Assembly (NCBI GenBank): GCA_945870855.1
Contig: CAMBTP010000006.1
Coordinates: 1 to 64,000 of the forward strand
Reading direction: 5' to 3'
DNA length: 64,000 nt
Source: Prosthecobacter debontii
Lineage (GTDB): Bacteria > Verrucomicrobiota > Verrucomicrobiia > Verrucomicrobiales > Akkermansiaceae
Numbering within the stretch: position 1 is the first letter of the stretch; each line of letters begins with the position of its first letter. Below the pieces are notes generated by a model. It saw only the letters and a list, made by a program, of their open reading frames with translations. It did not search any database and had not been told where the DNA came from. Shown here in pieces: positions 50,078-57,982 of the stretch. The position numbers and the translations under genes are program-made.

Positions 50078-51463
50078 ATGCGTCAGCTTCACATACTTCC
50101 CGGTTTCATCCTGCTGAGTTCCTGTGTGCTAGGACCACAGCTGGGCGCTCCGGACACTCCAATTCCTTCATCGATCCGTGGGGATTCAGCGCCGCATGGT
50201 CAATCATTTGGCGACAACTCATGGCGCAAGGTATTTACGGATGCCACCCTGCGCTCGCTGATCGAGCGCGCGATTGCTAAGAATTCAGATCTCACGGCGG
50301 CAACCTATCGGATCGAGATCGCGCGCGCCCAAGCCAATGCCGCCCGCGCCGATTGGTTTCCCTCCGTAAATGGCAGCACCGGAGGCTCTGCGAACTACGC
50401 ATCGCCGAATGCGGGACAAGCCGTGCCGGGCGGGGATCGAAGCTCCGAGTCATATGATTTGACTGCCTTACTCAGCTGGGAAATCGACCTGTGGGGAGGC
50501 ATCCGCCGCAGCAACGAAGCCGCTCGCGCCAATCTGCTCGCGGCGGAATATCAGCGCGATGCCGTTCAAACTAGTCTCGTCGCCGCCGTAGCCTCATCAT
50601 ACATCGAGTTGAAAAACCTCGATGAGCGGTTGGCTATTTCAAAGCGCACGGCTGAGAGCCGCAAAGCTTCACTTAAGTTGGTGATAGCTCGCCGCGACGG
50701 AGGGGTGAGCTCGGATCTGGAGGTTGGGCAGGCCGAGGCATTGCTGGGACAGGCGCGTGTCGCCATCCCTGTGACGGAGCAGGCCATCGCCGCCAAGGAA
50801 AATGAAATCCGCGCCTTGCTCGGCGAGTATCCTGGAAGCGTGGTGCGTGGGGGCAGTCTCTCCAAGTTGGACGATTCCCTTTTGATCAAAGGCGGCCTGC
50901 CCTCCAGCCTCTTGCAAAGGCGGCCGGATCTTGCCGCTGCGGATCAAGCTTACCGCTCCGCCGTGGCGCAGATCGGTGTTGCGGAAGCACTGCGTCTCCC
51001 CTCGCTTTCCCTCACGGGAAGTGGCGGGATGCTCAGCCAGGATCTTGATAATCTGTTAAAGGGGAAATCCGGTGCCTACTCCATCGGCCCGCGCCTCGCT
51101 GGCCCGATTTTCGATGCGGGACGCGGCAAGGCCCGAACCGATGCTGCAAAGGCGCAGGCTGGCGAGGCTCTCGCTCATTTCGAGAGCGCTGCGAAACAGG
51201 CATTTCGTGAATCGGCGGATTCGATCAACAACCACATGAAAACGGGACAAATCGCCATGGAGCTGAGCAGTCTTGTCGAATCAAACCGCAAGGTGGCGAC
51301 TTTAGCAAATAACCGCTTTCAAGGCGGGGCGTCCAGCTACCTTGAAGTGCTTGACGCCGAGCGCAGCCTCTTCAACTCCGAACTCGAACTCACTGATGCC
51401 CGCCGCGACCGGCTTCTGTCTGTTATCCTAGCGTATCGTGCTCTGGGTGGTGGCTGGAAGTAG
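50078..51463 (+). CDS. Outer-membrane factor lipoprotein of the RND pump (NodT/OprM type)
   Basis: A 461-aa TolC-fold lipoprotein with lipobox LLSSC (Cys16). Two repeats of the outer-membrane efflux domain are visible: ATYRIEIARAQANAARADWFPSV and DLTALLSWEIDLWGG in the first, AQIGVAEALRLPSLSLTGSGG and ASSYLEVLDAERSLFNSELE in the second. SLIERAIAKNSDL is typical of the family. It forms the trimeric exit duct for the pump encoded divergently. Its end is followed after 80 bases by a broken toxin-antitoxin pair. Confidence 0.93.
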   Translation: MRQLHILPGFILLSSCVLGPQLGAPDTPIPSSIRGDSAPHGQSFGDNSWRKVFTDATLRSLIERAIAKNSDLTAATYRIEIARAQANAARADWFPSVNGSTGGSANYASPNAGQAVPGGDRSSESYDLTALLSWEIDLWGGIRRSNEAARANLLAAEYQRDAVQTSLVAAVASSYIELKNLDERLAISKRTAESRKASLKLVIARRDGGVSSDLEVGQAEALLGQARVAIPVTEQAIAAKENEIRALLGEYPGSVVRGGSLSKLDDSLLIKGGLPSSLLQRRPDLAAADQAYRSAVAQIGVAEALRLPSLSLTGSGGMLSQDLDNLLKGKSGAYSIGPRLAGPIFDAGRGKARTDAAKAQAGEALAHFESAAKQAFRESADSINNHMKTGQIAMELSSLVESNRKVATLANNRFQGGASSYLEVLDAERSLFNSELELTDARRDRLLSVILAYRALGGGWK

Positions 51464-51542
51464 GTTTTGGAATGGGCGGCAGCAGCGTCTATTCAGATTT
51501 CGACCGCTTGATGCCACGCTGATGATATGGTTAATTCCATGT

Positions 51543-51785
51543 ATGAAAACCATTACAGTTAATGTATCCGAGCCGGTTTATGAAGAATTCAGGCAGTATG
51601 CGCGGAAAACGGAGCGGAAAGCATCTGAATTGATCCGGGAAGCTATGGAGGTTTATCGCCAGCAGCACATGGGACGGCGAACTTCGTTAAGGGACCGACG
51701 TCCGATCAGTGTGGGCGGGGCGATTCAAGCCATTACAGCGGAAGACGATATCCTGGGAGGCATGCTCAATGACGCACGGGATTGA
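51543..51785 (+). CDS. Ribbon-helix-helix antitoxin (CopG-like)
   Basis: An 80-aa protein: MKTITVNVSEPVYEEFRQYA gives the ribbon and first helix, KASELIREAMEVYRQQ the second helix of a CopG/RHH DNA-binding dimer, followed by a toxin-binding tail ending DDILGGMLNDARD. ATG 51543 is used rather than the track start 51438, which lies in the efflux gene. It overlaps by 17 bases the remains of a PIN toxin. With the toxin largely lost, it may survive as an orphan regulator. Confidence 0.7.
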   Translation: MKTITVNVSEPVYEEFRQYARKTERKASELIREAMEVYRQQHMGRRTSLRDRRPISVGGAIQAITAEDDILGGMLNDARD

Positions 51786-51939
51786 CACCGATTTTACCCT
51801 CCATCAATTGGGCAGGAAGCGGCTGCTGGATACAATGTTGGCGGCGAGCTTCCGAAGTGCAGGAGTGAAACGGATCGTAACCAACAACGAACGTGATTTC
51901 ATGGTGCTGGGTGGATTCGAGATCGTGAATTTCCGGTAA
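51769..51939 (+). pseudogene. C-terminal fragment of a PIN-domain toxin
   Basis: The frame from ATG 51769 reads 56 aa ending LGRKRLLDTMLAASFRSAGVKRIVTNNERDFMVLGGFEIVNF. This is the last third of a PIN domain: the D-x-x-(L/F)-A helix with an acidic residue, then IVTNNERDF with the final metal-site Asp. The first two thirds, including the DTN motif with the first catalytic Asp, are missing; the antitoxin gene runs straight into the fragment. An internal deletion has removed the toxin's active site. Confidence 0.7.
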
Positions 51940-51946
51940 TAAAAAA

Positions 51947-52013
51947 CCAGCACCGTGCTGGACGGAGCGGGTTTTGGAAGTCGGAAGATGCGGACTGAAG
52001 ATCCGCGATCCGT
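51947..52013. repeat. Hairpin plus REP-like palindrome, related to the unit after fusA
   Basis: CCAGCA-ccg-TGCTGG forms a hairpin after an A-run, followed by CGGAGCGGGTTTT and then GGAAGATGCGGACTGAAGAT-CCGCG. The stretch 51983-52013 matches 59685-59715 with one change. The first hairpin's stem differs between the two places while order and spacing stay alike. It may end transcription from both the toxin remnant and livF. Confidence 0.6.
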
Positions 52014-52016
52014 GCT

Positions 52017-52056
52017 TCCATTCCTCGATAGAGGTAGAGGCGAGGGAGATCACGCC
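52017..52056 (-). pseudogene. 40-base scrap resembling the isomerase-like gene
   Basis: On the minus strand this reads GVISLASTSIEEW, nearly the same as AVSVASTSIEEWMNG in the isomerase-like protein at 44.3-45.3 kb; at DNA level about 35 of 40 bases agree. It sits against the livF stop. It appears to be a leftover of a second copy of that gene. Confidence 0.4.
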
Positions 52057-52067
52057 TTGCTGCTTGG

Positions 52068-52775
52068 TCAAGCGCCTAGGTAGGCGGCCTGAACTTGGGG
52101 GTTGGATTTGACTTGGGCGGATGGCCCTTCGATCAGGATTATGCCGGTTTCGAGGACGTAGGCGTAGTTGGAAATGTCGAGGGCGAGATTTGCGTTTTGC
52201 TCAACTAACAAAATCGTAAGCCCCTGCTCGCGGTTGATTTCCACGATGCGTTCGAAAATCGTCTTCACCAGCAGCGGTGCGATGCCCAGAGAAGGCTCGT
52301 CGAGCATCAGGAACTTAGGCCTCCCCAATAATGCCCGACCGATCGCCAACATCTGCTGCTCGCCACCTGAGAGCGTGCCTGCGGATTGGCTTTCGCGTTC
52401 CTTGAGGCGTGGAAACAGGCTGAACACATACTCCGTCTGCTCGGCGATCCACTTCCTATCGCGTTGGAGGTAAGCGCCCATCATCAGGTTTTCATGCACT
52501 GTTAGATTGGCAAAAACCATCCGCCCCTCCGGCACGTGGCAAAGCCCGCGACCGACGATTTTGTGAGGCGGCAGTTTGGAAATTTCCTGGCCGTCATAGA
52601 GGATCGAGCCGGAGCTTGGTTTCACCAATCCCGATAAAGCCCGGAGCGTGGTGGATTTGCCCGCGCCATTCGCGCCGATGAGTGTGACTATGCTGCCCTG
52701 CGGAACCTTCAGGCTAACGCCATGGAGGGCTTTGATCGCGCCGTAGGCAACGTGGAGATTTTCGACAGAGAGCAA
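52068..52775 (-). CDS. livF: Branched-chain amino-acid ABC transporter ATPase LivF
   Basis: A 235-aa ATPase: Walker A GANGAGKST, signature LSGGEQQMLAIGRALLGRP, Walker B FLMLDEPSLGI and switch His region VEQNANLA. The start is TTG at 52775 (LSVENLHVAYGAIKALHGVS is the conserved LivF opening), and no ATG or GTG is nearby. It powers uptake with LivG, LivH and LivM. It is cut off from livG by a four-helix-bundle gene and inverted repeats, so its expression now depends on reading through that insert. Confidence 0.93.
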   Translation of the reverse strand: MLSVENLHVAYGAIKALHGVSLKVPQGSIVTLIGANGAGKSTTLRALSGLVKPSSGSILYDGQEISKLPPHKIVGRGLCHVPEGRMVFANLTVHENLMMGAYLQRDRKWIAEQTEYVFSLFPRLKERESQSAGTLSGGEQQMLAIGRALLGRPKFLMLDEPSLGIAPLLVKTIFERIVEINREQGLTILLVEQNANLALDISNYAYVLETGIILIEGPSAQVKSNPQVQAAYLGA

Positions 52776-52792
52776 GAGGTTTGATGGTTGAG

Positions 52793-52804
52793 AGTTGATG
52801 GTTG
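52793..52804 (+). repeat. Left inverted repeat flanking the four-helix-bundle gene
   Basis: AGTTGATGGTTG here is the exact reverse complement of CAACCATCAACT at 53208-53219. Similarity continues inwards (GAAAGAAAGAGAAGA against TCTTCCTCTTTC). A partial direct copy, TTTGATGGTTGAG, precedes it. Confidence 0.7.
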
Positions 52805-52820
52805 AAAGAAAGAGAAGAGG

Positions 52821-53174
52821 CTATGCCAGCAGGGAGCGCCTTAGGTCGCTTAGCATTCGCCCCTGTTCTTCGGCAGCTAGGTAAAGAACTTCAAAATCCT
52901 CGGGTGTGAGGAAGCCTTGGTTTCTGCTGATAAAGCATTGCGAAACGACTTCGAAAAGCGATCCCGTGGCAATCTCAAGAAAACGAGCGAAGTCTTTGCG
53001 TGAGTTCTGGGAACTGCCCTCGGCGATGTTTGAAGAAATCGAAACTGCGGCTCTCCGCATCTGGTTGGACAACTCAAAGCGCTCGTCCGACGGAAAATCG
53101 CGGGTAAATGAGTAAACCGTATCCGCGAAATTGATCGCCTTCTCCCAAACTTCGAGTCGTTCAAATCCATACAT
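52821..53174 (-). CDS. Four-helix-bundle protein (S23 / IVS-encoded protein family)
   Basis: A 117-aa protein. The opening MYGFERLEVWEKAINFADTV and the middle SNQMRRAAVSISSNIAEGSS are diagnostic of this family, first known from intervening sequences in 23S rRNA genes. Related proteins (such as Avd) assist diversity-generating retroelements and bind nucleic acid; the role of stand-alone copies is unknown. ATG 53174 is the conserved start; the track's 53210 adds twelve residues read from the flanking repeat. It lies inside the liv operon between livG and livF, bounded by 12-bp inverted repeats. No reverse transcriptase or rRNA is nearby. Confidence 0.85.
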   Translation of the reverse strand: MYGFERLEVWEKAINFADTVYSFTRDFPSDERFELSNQMRRAAVSISSNIAEGSSQNSRKDFARFLEIATGSLFEVVSQCFISRNQGFLTPEDFEVLYLAAEEQGRMLSDLRRSLLA

Positions 53175-53207
53175 AATCCCAATCGTTCCTTTTCTTCCTC
53201 TTTCAAT

Positions 53208-53219
53208 CAACCATCAACT
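53208..53219 (-). repeat. Right inverted repeat flanking the four-helix-bundle gene
   Basis: CAACCATCAACT, partner of 52793-52804. It overlaps the last base(s) of livG, whose stop codon is TAG at 53218-53220, so the insert abuts the livG stop exactly. Confidence 0.7.
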
Positions 53220-53991
53220 AATCCCCACTCGCTCCAAGATAGGCTTCGATGACTTTCGGGTGGGATTGGATTTCCTTGGGCGTGCCCTCGGCGATTTTGA
53301 TGCCGTATTCGAGGACAGCGATGCGTTCGCAGATGCCCATGACGACTTTCATATCGTGCTCGACGAGGAGGATGGCCATGCCGAAGCGCTTGCGGATAAA
53401 CTCAATGAGAACCATCAGTTCTTCCTTTTCCGAGGGATTCATTCCGGCGGCTGGTTCGTCTAACAGAAGGAGCTTGGGCTGGGTGGCGAGGGCCCGGACG
53501 ATTTCCAAACGACGCTGACCACCGTACGGCAGACTGGTGGCGGGTTCGTCGCGGAAGTCTTGGAGTGAAAAAACTTCGAGTAGTTCCATCACGCGGTCTT
53601 CGACTTCCTTCTCGCCGGCATGATGGGAACGTCCGCGCCAGAGAGCTTGGCGGATGCCGTGTGCGCGGTGGAGTTGGGTGGCCGCGCGGACATTGTCAAA
53701 AACGCTCATCGAGCCAAACAAGCGGATATTCTGAAACGTCCGAGCCATTCCACTTTTCGTAAGCACGTGGGGTTTCTTCCGAGTAGTCGGTTTTCCTGCG
53801 AACATGATCTTCCCGTCTGTCGGTTGATAGACACCCGTGATCATGTTGAAAACGGTCGTCTTGCCTGCTCCGTTCGGGCCGATGAGTCCTACCAACTCGC
53901 CTTCGCTTACGCACAAGCTCACATCACTGACGGCCACCAATCCGCCGAAGCGGATCGTGATGTTCTCAAGTTCTAGCAAAGAGGCACCCAT
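53218..53991 (-). CDS. livG: Branched-chain amino-acid ABC transporter ATPase LivG
   Basis: A 257-aa ATPase: Walker A GPNGAGKTTVFNMITGVY (LivG-type), signature LPYGGQRRLEIVRALA, Walker B LLLDEPAAGMNPSEKEEL, switch VEHDMKVVMGICERI. The C-terminal extension HPKVIEAYLGASGD is usual for LivG. It starts six bases after livM, in one operon with livJ-like, livH and livM genes. Pairs with LivF to drive the LivHM permease. Confidence 0.95.
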   Translation of the reverse strand: MGASLLELENITIRFGGLVAVSDVSLCVSEGELVGLIGPNGAGKTTVFNMITGVYQPTDGKIMFAGKPTTRKKPHVLTKSGMARTFQNIRLFGSMSVFDNVRAATQLHRAHGIRQALWRGRSHHAGEKEVEDRVMELLEVFSLQDFRDEPATSLPYGGQRRLEIVRALATQPKLLLLDEPAAGMNPSEKEELMVLIEFIRKRFGMAILLVEHDMKVVMGICERIAVLEYGIKIAEGTPKEIQSHPKVIEAYLGASGD

Positions 53992-53997
53992 GATCGT

Positions 53998-54939
53998 TTA
54001 GTGCGTGAGCGGCTTTCTTTTCCGCCCGAAGTGAAACAGCCCCTGCGGACGGGCGATCATCAGGAAAATGATTAGCAGTGCGTAGATGATCATCCGGTAT
54101 TCGGCGACGGCGCGGAGAAACTCCGGCGCGAGTGTGAGTATGATGGCCGCCAGAATCACTCCGCCCGTGCGCCCCATACCGCCGAGGATCACCATCACGA
54201 CGACTTCGAAGCTTTTCATGAAGTCGAACACCTGCGGATTGATCGTGGTCTTATGGTGGGCGAAAAGTCCGCCCGCGATGCCCGCGAAGAAGGCACCTAT
54301 GACAAAGGCCGTGACCTTGTATCGCGTGGGGTTAAGCCCCATCGAGCTAGCGGCCACCTCATCATCATGGACGGCGATAAAGCCGCGGCCGTAAGTGGAA
54401 TTTACAAGGCAACCGACGACGTAAACTGCGATGGCGGCGAGAATGAAAGTCCAAGTTAGGCCAGTCATGCGCGGAATGCCGCTGAGCCCACTCGCACCAC
54501 CGGCGGCCTCCACGTTTTGGAAAATCACGCGGATGATTTCTCCAAAGCCGAGGGTGACGATGGCTAGGTAGTCGCCTCTCAGGCGCAGGGATGGTATGCC
54601 AACGAGTAGTCCCGCCAGTGCGGCGACTAGCCCGCCAACCAACAGCGCCGGGAGGAACATCCACGCCAGAACCTCAGCTCCCATGCTTTTTTGTGCGGCC
54701 AATGTGATCATAGCGGCAACGTAGGCACCGACGGACATGAAACCAGCGTGGCCAAGGCTGAATTGGCCGGTGTGGCCGTTTATGAGGTTCAGGCTGACGG
54801 CGAGGATGATTGCGATGCCGATATCGATGATGACGCCGCGGTAGTAGAGGTTCATTTGATCCGCACCAAGGCCAGTGATCACCGCCGCGACGATGGCGAT
54901 GAGAAGAAGCAGGCGTGGGTCTTTCAGAATGCGCGACAT
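53998..54939 (-). CDS. livM: Branched-chain amino-acid ABC transporter permease LivM
   Basis: A 313-aa permease with about nine spans. LivM signatures: SLNLINGHTGQFSLGHAGFMSVGAY, GIPSLRLRGDYLAIVTLGFGE and GLFAHHKTTINPQVFDFMKS. The C-terminal segment MIIYALLIIFLMIARPQGLF is typical. It forms the membrane channel with LivH; two bases separate the genes. No unusual features. Confidence 0.94.
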   Translation of the reverse strand: MSRILKDPRLLLLIAIVAAVITGLGADQMNLYYRGVIIDIGIAIILAVSLNLINGHTGQFSLGHAGFMSVGAYVAAMITLAAQKSMGAEVLAWMFLPALLVGGLVAALAGLLVGIPSLRLRGDYLAIVTLGFGEIIRVIFQNVEAAGGASGLSGIPRMTGLTWTFILAAIAVYVVGCLVNSTYGRGFIAVHDDEVAASSMGLNPTRYKVTAFVIGAFFAGIAGGLFAHHKTTINPQVFDFMKSFEVVVMVILGGMGRTGGVILAAIILTLAPEFLRAVAEYRMIIYALLIIFLMIARPQGLFHFGRKRKPLTH

Positions 54940-54941
54940 GA

Positions 54942-55853
54942 TCAGACTTTTTCGATCTGTTTGGAACCGAGCAGGCCGGTGGGTTTGAAAATCAGGATCA
55001 AGATGAGAATGGCGAAGGCAATGCCGTCGCGGTAGGTTGAAACACCAGACATACCGCCGGCGTAGGTTTCCACAATCCCGAGCAGGAGACCGCCGAGGGC
55101 CGCGCCGGGGAGATTACCGATACCGCCGAGCACGGCGGCGACGAAGGCTTTGAGGCCGACGGATACGCCCATGAGAGGCTCGATCCCGGTGTAGGTCATG
55201 CCATAGAGGATGCCGCCTGCACCTGCGAGAGCGGAGCCGAGACCGAAGGTGAAAGATATGATGAAGCTGTTACTGATGCCCATCAGGGAGGCGGCGGCGG
55301 AGTTGTGGGAGACAGCCCGCATCGCCATACCGATCCGGGTTTTTTTCACGATGAAAGTGAGCGCGGCTAGTAGAACCAAGGTCACGCCGAGGACTACGAA
55401 CTGGGTGGTGTTGAAAGAGAGGCCGCCGAGTGAGAAATTTCCGCTGGGTAGCAATGGTGGAAAGGCTTTCTGCGAGGCACCGAAAAAGGCTTGGTGCTGG
55501 CAGGTGTATTGGATGAGCAGGGAAACACCGATGGCGGTGATCAGCACGGTGAGTTTGGGGCGGTTTCGCAATGGGCGATACGCTAAGAGCTCAATCACAA
55601 TGCCAATGATTGCGCAGATGATCATGGTCGCTGCCATCACCGCGACCCACCCACCCCAACTAGGTAGCGGGAACCATTTTGCGATCTGCGGCGCGAGATA
55701 AAACCCGGCGAAGGAGCCGAGCATGAACACATCGCCATGCGCGAAATTGATGAAGCGCAGCACGCCGTAAACCATCGTGTAGCCGATGGCGATGAGGGCA
55801 TAAACCGAGCCGAGAGCGAGACCGTTGACGAGTTGCTGGGAAATCTCGTTCAC
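54942..55853 (-). CDS. livH: Branched-chain amino-acid ABC transporter permease LivH
   Basis: A 303-aa permease with about eight spans. Conserved blocks: QQLVNGLALGSVYALIAIGY, MVYGVLRFINFAHGDVFMLG, and FKAFVAAVLGGIGNLPGAALGG-like sequence (GLKAFVAAVLGGIGNLPGAA). Together with LivM it forms the translocation path. It follows the binding-protein gene after 75 bases. The extra loop around residues 95-140 (CQHQAFFGASQKAFPPLLPS) is also seen in other LivH proteins. Confidence 0.94.
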   Translation of the reverse strand: MNEISQQLVNGLALGSVYALIAIGYTMVYGVLRFINFAHGDVFMLGSFAGFYLAPQIAKWFPLPSWGGWVAVMAATMIICAIIGIVIELLAYRPLRNRPKLTVLITAIGVSLLIQYTCQHQAFFGASQKAFPPLLPSGNFSLGGLSFNTTQFVVLGVTLVLLAALTFIVKKTRIGMAMRAVSHNSAAASLMGISNSFIISFTFGLGSALAGAGGILYGMTYTGIEPLMGVSVGLKAFVAAVLGGIGNLPGAALGGLLLGIVETYAGGMSGVSTYRDGIAFAILILILIFKPTGLLGSKQIEKV

Positions 55854-55928
55854 GGGCGGGCGGTGTGTGACATTCTTGGGCGGGTGGCGGGCGGCGTTCT
55901 TGGAATCATCAGAAAAACCGATCTTCGA

Positions 55929-57068
55929 TTACGGGGCGATGGTTTCGAGGAACTTGAACTTGCCGTCCTTGATCTGGAGGATCGCGGCGGACTTCACCGC
56001 GTCGCGCTTCTCATTGAGCGAGAATTTCCCGGTCACACCTTCGAAATCCTTGGTGGCGGCGATCGCGTCGCGCAGTTTGGGGCCTTCCGTGGTGCCCGCG
56101 CGTTTGATGGCCTCGGCGAGCACGTAGGCGGAGTCATAGCCGAGGGCGGCCATCGCATCCGGGGTCTTGTTGTATTTTGCTTTGTAGGCAGCGACGAATG
56201 AGGTCATTTTCGATGAGGTATCCTCGGGCGAGCAGTGAGTGGAGAAGTAGTGGCCTTCTATCGCTTTCCCGGCGACTTGAAGCAAGTTTTCAGACTCCCA
56301 GCCATCGCCACCGAAGAGCGGGATGCTCAAACCAATTTCCTGAGCCTGGATCGCGATCAGCGCGACGTCGGTGTAGTAACCGGGAATAAAGACCGCATCG
56401 GGAGCCGCACCCTTGATGGTGGTGAGCTGCGCCTTGAAGTCCTTGTCGCTGCCGTTGTAATCCAGTTCGGAGGAGATCACGCCGCTGTTTTTTGTAAACT
56501 GCTCCTTAAAATACTTCGCGAGACCCTTCGAGTAGTCGCTCTTGGCATCGGTAAGAATGGCGACCTTTTTTACCTTCAGGGTGTTGATGGCAAAATTAGC
56601 CATGACTGTGCCTTGGAAGGGATCAATGAAGCAGACGCGGAAAATGTAGTCGCCTACCTCGGTCACTTTCGGGTTGGTGGACGCGGGGGAAATCATCGGG
56701 ATTTTCGCTTCCTGTGCGATGGGCGCGGCTTCGAGCGAGCGGCTGGAAGCAACTTCGCCAAGGATGGCGACCACGCCGTCGCGAGAGATCAGCTTGTTGA
56801 CGATGTTCGCCGGCTCGCCTGCCTTCGATTGGTTGTCCTCGGTGAGAAGCTCGATCTGTTTGCCGAGAACGCCGCCGGCTTTGTTGATTTCCTCAAAGGC
56901 CAGTTCCGTACCCTCATGCGAGGACATGCCGAAGGTCTTTTCCTTTCCGGTGAGCGAGGCGAATTCGCCGACCTTGATGGTGTTACCGTCTCCGGATTTG
57001 CAACCCGTGAGCGATAGGATGCCAAAAAGGGATGCAAAGGTGACAAGGAGTAGGCTTTCAGGTTTCAT
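55929..57068 (-). CDS. Branched-chain amino-acid ABC transporter substrate-binding lipoprotein
   Basis: A 379-aa periplasmic binding protein of the Leu/Ile/Val-binding family, lipid anchored: FGILSLTGC gives a lipobox with Cys23. Fold marks are FASLTGKEKTFGMSSHEGTE, ELAFEEINKAGGVLGKQIEL and VVAILGEVASSRSLEAAPIA. The track start at 57254 would add 62 residues without a signal peptide; ATG 57068 puts the signal at the N-terminus. First gene of the liv operon. The family also binds other ligands such as amides or aromatic acids, so leucine-type specificity is inferred. Confidence 0.92.
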   Translation of the reverse strand: MKPESLLLVTFASLFGILSLTGCKSGDGNTIKVGEFASLTGKEKTFGMSSHEGTELAFEEINKAGGVLGKQIELLTEDNQSKAGEPANIVNKLISRDGVVAILGEVASSRSLEAAPIAQEAKIPMISPASTNPKVTEVGDYIFRVCFIDPFQGTVMANFAINTLKVKKVAILTDAKSDYSKGLAKYFKEQFTKNSGVISSELDYNGSDKDFKAQLTTIKGAAPDAVFIPGYYTDVALIAIQAQEIGLSIPLFGGDGWESENLLQVAGKAIEGHYFSTHCSPEDTSSKMTSFVAAYKAKYNKTPDAMAALGYDSAYVLAEAIKRAGTTEGPKLRDAIAATKDFEGVTGKFSLNEKRDAVKSAAILQIKDGKFKFLETIAP

Positions 57069-57250
57069 AATGATCAATATGAGATTGTTGCGAATTCTAG
57101 GAACCCTCGATTCTGAGTGCAATAGCATTATGCATGCCGCTGGGAAGCTCACTTCCCCAGTGTCATCATTTATTGGCACCACACGCAAGTATCCCCCATT
57201 TTCAAATAGGCCTTGGGAAGAAGCACCCCGCGGCATCTTGCGGAAAAGTT

Positions 57251-57982
57251 TCAATAGCGCATCACCCGCGACAAAAACCGCTGGCAGAGAGCGGACTTCG
57301 GAGCGGCGAACAATCCGGCGGGCGGCGAAAGCTCTTCAATTTTCCCTGCCGCCACGAAGGCCACTTGATCGGCCACGGCGCGGGCGAAGCCCATTTCATG
57401 CGTGCTTAGGATGATATCCTGCCCGGCTTCCGCGAGTTCTTGGATGAGTTCTAACACCTCCGCAGTCATCTCCGGATCGAGTGCGGAAGTAGGCTCGTCG
57501 AGAAACAGGACTTCCGGTTGATGGGCGACCGCGCGGGCAATGCCGACGCGTTGTTGTTGCCCACCTGAAAGCTGCGCGGGCAGCTTGTCCGCGTGATCCA
57601 GCAGGCTGAAGCGGTCAAGTGCCTGCTCCGCCAATACCAAAGCTTCGGCCGGTGGATGGCCGTGCACTTTTTCCAACGGCAGCGCGATATTGTGCCGTGC
57701 GGTGAGATGGGGAAACAGGTTGAACTGTTGGAACAAAAATCCATTTTTACGGCGGTAAGCTTGGAGCTCGGAAACTTCGGTGGAAAGCCGTTGGCCATTG
57801 ATTTCGATGATCCCCTCGTCTGCTGTTTCCAACCCGCCCAGCAGCCGCAGCAGCGTGCTTTTTCCCCCGCCTGACGGACCGATCAGCACCAGTACGCGCG
57901 CCGCGCCGACGGATAAAGAAAGCCCGTCTGCCGCGCGCGTCTTGCCGTAGCATTTCGTCAATTGAGTGACTTCAAGTTTCAT
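57251..57982 (-). CDS. Polar amino-acid ABC transporter ATPase (GlnQ/HisP type)
   Basis: A 243-aa ATPase: Walker A GPSGGGKSTLLRLLGGLE, Q-loop FQQFNLFPHLTARHNI, signature LSGGQQQRVGIARAVAHQP, Walker B VLFLDEPTSALDPEMTAEVL, switch HEMGFARAVAD. This is the PAAT class. It overlaps the permease gene by 11 bases and is last in binding protein-permease-ATPase. The 182 bases between it and the liv operon start hold a short palindrome (CTGGGAAG/CTTCCCCAG-like) and no gene. Confidence 0.94.
   Translation of the reverse strand: MKLEVTQLTKCYGKTRAADGLSLSVGAARVLVLIGPSGGGKSTLLRLLGGLETADEGIIEINGQRLSTEVSELQAYRRKNGFLFQQFNLFPHLTARHNIALPLEKVHGHPPAEALVLAEQALDRFSLLDHADKLPAQLSGGQQQRVGIARAVAHQPEVLFLDEPTSALDPEMTAEVLELIQELAEAGQDIILSTHEMGFARAVADQVAFVAAGKIEELSPPAGLFAAPKSALCQRFLSRVMRY

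Noticed and set aside
57069-57250. Upstream extension of the liv binding protein (track start 57254) and a possible sigma-54-like promoter in this gap
   Set aside because: The extension lacks a signal peptide and the lipobox requires the start at 57068; no proper GG/GC-spaced -24/-12 pair could be confirmed.
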